Shown: positions 60,111 to 64,000 of the stretch, in pieces | Layout of the letters: each line of letters opens with the position of its first letter | How positions within the stretch are numbered: position 1 is the stretch's first letter | Assembly: GCA_030562195.1 (NCBI GenBank) | Contig: JAUJPP010000005.1 | Location: forward strand, 38,489,106-38,553,105 | Reading direction: 5' to 3' | From: Nipponacmea schrenckii | Taxonomy: Eukaryota > Mollusca > Gastropoda > Lottiidae | Length of the DNA stretch: 64,000 nucleotides | Translations under genes and position numbers: made by a program | The notes under the pieces: model-generated | What the model was told of the DNA's origin: nothing | The model's input: only the letters and a program-made list of their open reading frames with translations | Database searches by the model: none

Positions 60111-62224
60111 CTTTCATGTAATATTTTTGTTATATTTTGTGGAAGGAGCATCTAGTCGTTGGGATGGGTAGTAGGCTAATCTGACATAAATCCCGAACAT
60201 TAACTTGTCATTTACCAACTACTACCTTGTGCGCGATATTAATTAATTACTAGAGTCGAATCTGTACTAATCTGGACTAAAGAAAAACGGTCTCTTAACG
60301 AAGGTGGTCTCTTATGACAGAATTCAGTCAACTGTAGGACTCATTTATTTTATTATAAATAACAAAACAATTAGGATACACGTATATTTTATAAAAAATT
60401 TTACCAAGAAAACTTTCATCAGAATTTGACTACTACTTCTATCATTCTTTTTAAACCGCATCCGCTCAATTGCCTATGGTCTATAGCATATTGAACTTGG
60501 AATTTTGTTCGTCATATCTTCTAACTTTGACTACAGAAATATCAATTTCATCTAGAGTAATGGTGGGTGTTTTACTAACAATCACTTTCAGAGTCACAAT
60601 CACTCTTCATCTACTTAAACATCTCTTGAATCGACGATAATGTTTGCTTTAAGCTTCAAATTCCCTTAGCCTTGCCAACACCTATTTCATCGGCAATTTG
60701 TCGGCAACATTTACCGGCCAGATGACCTTGACCCTTTCACATTTAGGAAATGATAGGATCTTACTTTGACTTTTAACTGACATTATTCATCAACCAGCTA
60801 CTAAAGTTATATGTAATATCAGTTAACCTATCATCAAATACCTAGCCTGTGATATCTAGCTGGTAGTGAACAATTAAATTGTGATGTGCCTACCTACAAT
60901 GCTCAATCTAGTTACAAGGAATGTTGGGTCTTAAGATTTACTAGTGGCTAATGTGCTATCCACAACACGGGGCCTCATATTCGAACGACTAGACCAGTGC
61001 ATCTCAACCGGGGTCCATATGGACAACCAGGGGGGAATCGAACAGAGAATTTAAAAGGAGTGGGGATTTGGGGGAATTTAGAAGTAAGAGGGGGAACTGG
61101 GGAATGACTGAAAAATGGGGAATATACTTCGAACCGTAAGCATAACATTGAGAAAGATAAACGTGTTGTTGGTGATTGATCACAAAGGAGCTTAGTTTGA
61201 AATCTTGTATTTTTGCTATCAAAGGTATCCCTCCCATTTAAGGAAATGGCTGCACGAAATGATCTCAGATGCACGGAAATTGATCCTACATTTCTTAATT
61301 CATAATAATTTCATAAAAGAGAACGCTAAATTCAAGTCAATTTATTCAAGTAATTTTATATTTTATAATTACAACATCAGACCATGATTATATCATATTA
61401 CAAATATCAACGTAAAATTGAATACAAATCTACGGTAATACTCATGTAGAGGTACCATGATGAGTTTCCAATCCCATTGACGAATGTATTCACAAAAAAA
61501 TCTGAATATGACAAATATCCCCGTTTTCTCTATAATTAAATACTGTCAATCTAAAATAGAGAAAATGGTAAAATATATTATAAAACCAATCTTTTCAAAT
61601 GAAATTGTGAAGAATGACCATAAGTCTAAAAATTTATACCTAAGCTATTTCAGTGTCGGTTTGGTCGATGTAAAAAAAGTGGTTGCCTAGCAAGATACGC
61701 CCACCTTAACGTATATTTCTATTTTAACACAGATTGAAACTCATTATACAACATTATATGGGCCTAATCCAATATCCCATTAATATACATGAGCATGCCC
61801 AATTTCATTCAAATCAAATGAAAACTAGTCTTTATCGAACTTGTTCAAGATATTATCAATAAAAATGATCACACCAAATTTCATTCAAATCTGATGGAAA
61901 CTGAAGTCTCTATCGCGTTCACAAGCCAATTTCGAGGCGTTTTGGAACAAGTCAAGGGCAATAAGTCAAAAAATCGTTCATCGACAAATCGTCAATATTG
62001 GAATTTTCCAAGATCTCATCAATATAATTGATCACACGAGATTTCATTCAAATCCCTGACGCATTAACAAGCATGGATAGACCAACGGACCTACAACGAT
62101 GATGACAATATACGAACGTTACCGGCATGTGTTTCGAAACGTAGTATGTAATAAATTCAGAGGTAGTACATCCATATATTCTTAGTTCTTAATGTAGTAA
62201 TCCTACCTCTATATGTCTTATAAA
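60111..62224. other. Intergenic, with repeat pieces
   Basis: Apart from the possible hAT end at 60995, 61740-62130 carries a dispersed repeat (ATCACACCAAATTTCATTCA, AAGTCAAGGGCAATAA, GACCAACGGACC) of a style I associate with molluscan interspersed repeats. Open frames at 60975-61274, 61205-61387 and 61484-61690 show no domains. Confidence 0.45.
60995..61100 (+). mobile_element. Possible hAT-type transposon end
   Basis: CAGTGCATCTCAACCGGGGT resembles the CAGTG(G)TTCTCAACC end shared by several hAT families, and is followed by a G-rich, low-complexity segment. No matching inverted end was found in the rest of the window, so it would be a truncated or solo end. Confidence 0.35.
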
Positions 62225-63370
62225 GAATAGACCATCAAGTTTATTAAAAGACGACCATCAAGTTTATAACAAGACGACTATCAAGTTTATTAAAACACGA
62301 CCATCAAGTTTATTAAAAGACGACCATCAAGTTTATAACAAGACGACCATCAAATTTATTAAAAGGCGACAAACAAGTTTATTAAAAGACGACCATCAAG
62401 TTTATTAAAAGACGACCATCAAGTTTATTAAAAGACGGTCATCACGTTTATTAAAACACGACCATCAAGTTTATTAAAGGACGACCATCAAGTTTATAAC
62501 AAGACGACCATCAAGTTTATTAAAAGACGACCTTCACGTTTATAAATAGACGACCATCACGTTTATTAAAAGACGACCATCAAGTTTATTACAAGACGGC
62601 CATCAAGTTTATTAAAAGACGACCGTCAAGTTTATTAAAAGACGGTCATCACGTTTATTAAAACACGACCATCAAGTTTATTAAAGGACGACCATCAAGT
62701 TTATAACAAGACGACCATCAAGTTTATTAAAAGACGACCTCCACGTTTATAAATAGACGACCATCACGTTTATTAAAAGACGGCCATCAAGTTTATTAAA
62801 AGACGACCGTCAAGTTCATTAAAAGACGACCAGCAAGTTCATTTTAACCGACCATCAAGTTTATTAAAAGACGATCATCAAGTTTATTTAAAGACAACCA
62901 TAAAGTTCATTAAAAGATGACCATCAAGTTTATTAAAAGACGACCATCAAGTTTATTGAAATACGACCATAAAGTTCATTAAAAGATGACCATCAAGTTT
63001 ATTAAAAGACGACCATCAAGTTTATTAAAAGACGACCATCAAGTTTATTAAAAGACGACCATCAAGTTTATTAAAAGACGACCATCAAGTTCATTTAAGG
63101 ACGACCATCAAGTTTATTAAAAGACGACCATCACGTTCATTGAAAGACGACCATCAAGTTCGTTAAAAGACGAACATCAAGTACATTAAAACACGACCAT
63201 CAAGTTTATTAAAAGACGACCATCAAGTTCGTTAAAAGACGACCATCAAGTACATTAAAACCCGACCATCAAGTAGATTTAAAGACGACCATCAAATTTA
63301 TTAAAACACGACCACCAAGTTTATTAATAGATGACCATCTCGTTTATTAAAAAAAGGTCATCAAGTTGAT
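62225..63370. repeat. 23-bp minisatellite, ~50 copies
   Basis: Unit GACCATCAAGTTTATTAAAA plus GAC. Variants include AAGTTCATT, CACGTTTATT and GTTTATAACAAGAC. A block of about 230 bp (62395-62560) recurs almost identically at 62630-62790, including the CTTCACG/CTCCACG and ATAAATAGACG variants, showing a higher-order duplication. Confidence 0.97.
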
Positions 63371-63654
63371 AATGATTTCTAGAAGCACCACTTTAAAGTA
63401 AAATTAGCGGACTTTCAGAAATCTCACAATAGTTTCTAAAAACTTAACATGATTTCCACCAATAATAATACAAGAACCGACTATGCTTTGTCATTTGTCA
63501 AATGTCATTTCTTTTTTCAACTGAACTCTAGTCGCATAATGGCAGCAAGTGTTTCGAAATGTGATTTTTTTTCTATTAAAGGGATATGCTGATTTTATTT
63601 CAAGCTGGGCTGGGCTTATTATGCTTGATATTATGTAGCGATTTAGTCTCATTT
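63371..63654. other. No feature identified
   Basis: Short AT-rich gap between two tandem repeats; nothing recognised. Confidence 0.4.
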
Positions 63655-63850
63655 TTAATTAGGCACATACTCAATTAGGCACACCCTTTTAAGGCATACT
63701 GTCATTTAGGCACAGTAATTTAGGCACACAGTTAATTTGGCAAACATTCATTTGGGCACTCCTTGATTTAGCCACACATCTATTTAGGCACCCCTTAAAT
63801 TAGTTCAACATTCATATGCGCACACTTTCAGTTAGGCACGCATTCACACA
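63655..63850. repeat. Degenerate ~18-20-bp tandem repeat
   Basis: About ten diverged units built on ATTTAGGCACAC(A). Spacing varies, indicating an old array. Confidence 0.75.
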
Positions 63851-64000
63851 TGGCCAAACACATATCCTTTTTTGCTACAGACTTAAAGTTTAAAAATATA
63901 TGTTTACGAAACAAAAATTCATTACGAATTTTGTCTACAATACTACCTATATATACTTTAAGATGAAACATAATTTGCCCTTAGTTTAAGTGCAAAATAA

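Overview
The window is AT-rich, intron-containing animal DNA with few genes and many repeats. Three genes are convincing. Their GT-AG introns, secreted sushi-domain protein, tRNA-headed SINEs, CR1/L2-like and other LINEs, a Mutator-like element and many minisatellites fit a lophotrochozoan, most likely a gastropod mollusc. That placement is inference; no single sequence proves the species.

Layout. 0-2.8 kb: a 29-bp minisatellite lying just beyond the 3' end of a gene. 2.8-5.45 kb (minus): a complete four-exon secreted gene with a TATA box, a signal peptide, two sushi (CCP) domains and a duplicated C-terminal cysteine module. 5.6-9.3 kb: a dispersed repeat, a 28-bp minisatellite, a 5'-truncated LINE bounded by a perfect 20-bp target-site duplication, and a ~102-bp tandem repeat. 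9.9-14.4 kb: two and a part copies of a ~1.5-kb tandem unit rich in degenerate CCTAAC motifs and long G runs. 16.5-23.1 kb: dispersed repeats surrounding a ~2.46-kb Mutator-like element with ~346-bp terminal inverted repeats and two dead transposase fragments. 23.5-26.5 kb: AT-rich minisatellites. 28.2-29.7 kb (minus): a small secreted, probably GPI-anchored six-cysteine protein. 35.7-50 kb: a 23-bp minisatellite that mimics long ORFs, MITE-like elements, duplicated segments, SINE and LINE tails, and a large inverted-repeat element. 51.9-54.7 kb: two 29-bp minisatellites. 55.4-56.5 kb: a minus-strand CR1/L2-like LINE remnant. 57.25-59.6 kb (plus): a 33-copy 41-bp array running into the coding exon of a fucosyltransferase-like type II membrane enzyme. 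60-64 kb: a possible hAT end and further minisatellites.

The strongest unusual feature is the 41-bp array at 57,253-58,601. Each unit is a copy of the intron-exon boundary of the fucosyltransferase-like gene: a pyrimidine-rich stretch, an AG acceptor and the start-codon context. About 22 of 33 units keep the AG and 11 carry AC instead. Upstream splice choices would add a variable number of tiny upstream ORFs to the mRNA.

The three genes show no shared pathway. Two encode secreted or surface cysteine-rich proteins and one a Golgi-type glycosyltransferase. Most other open frames are by-products of repeats.
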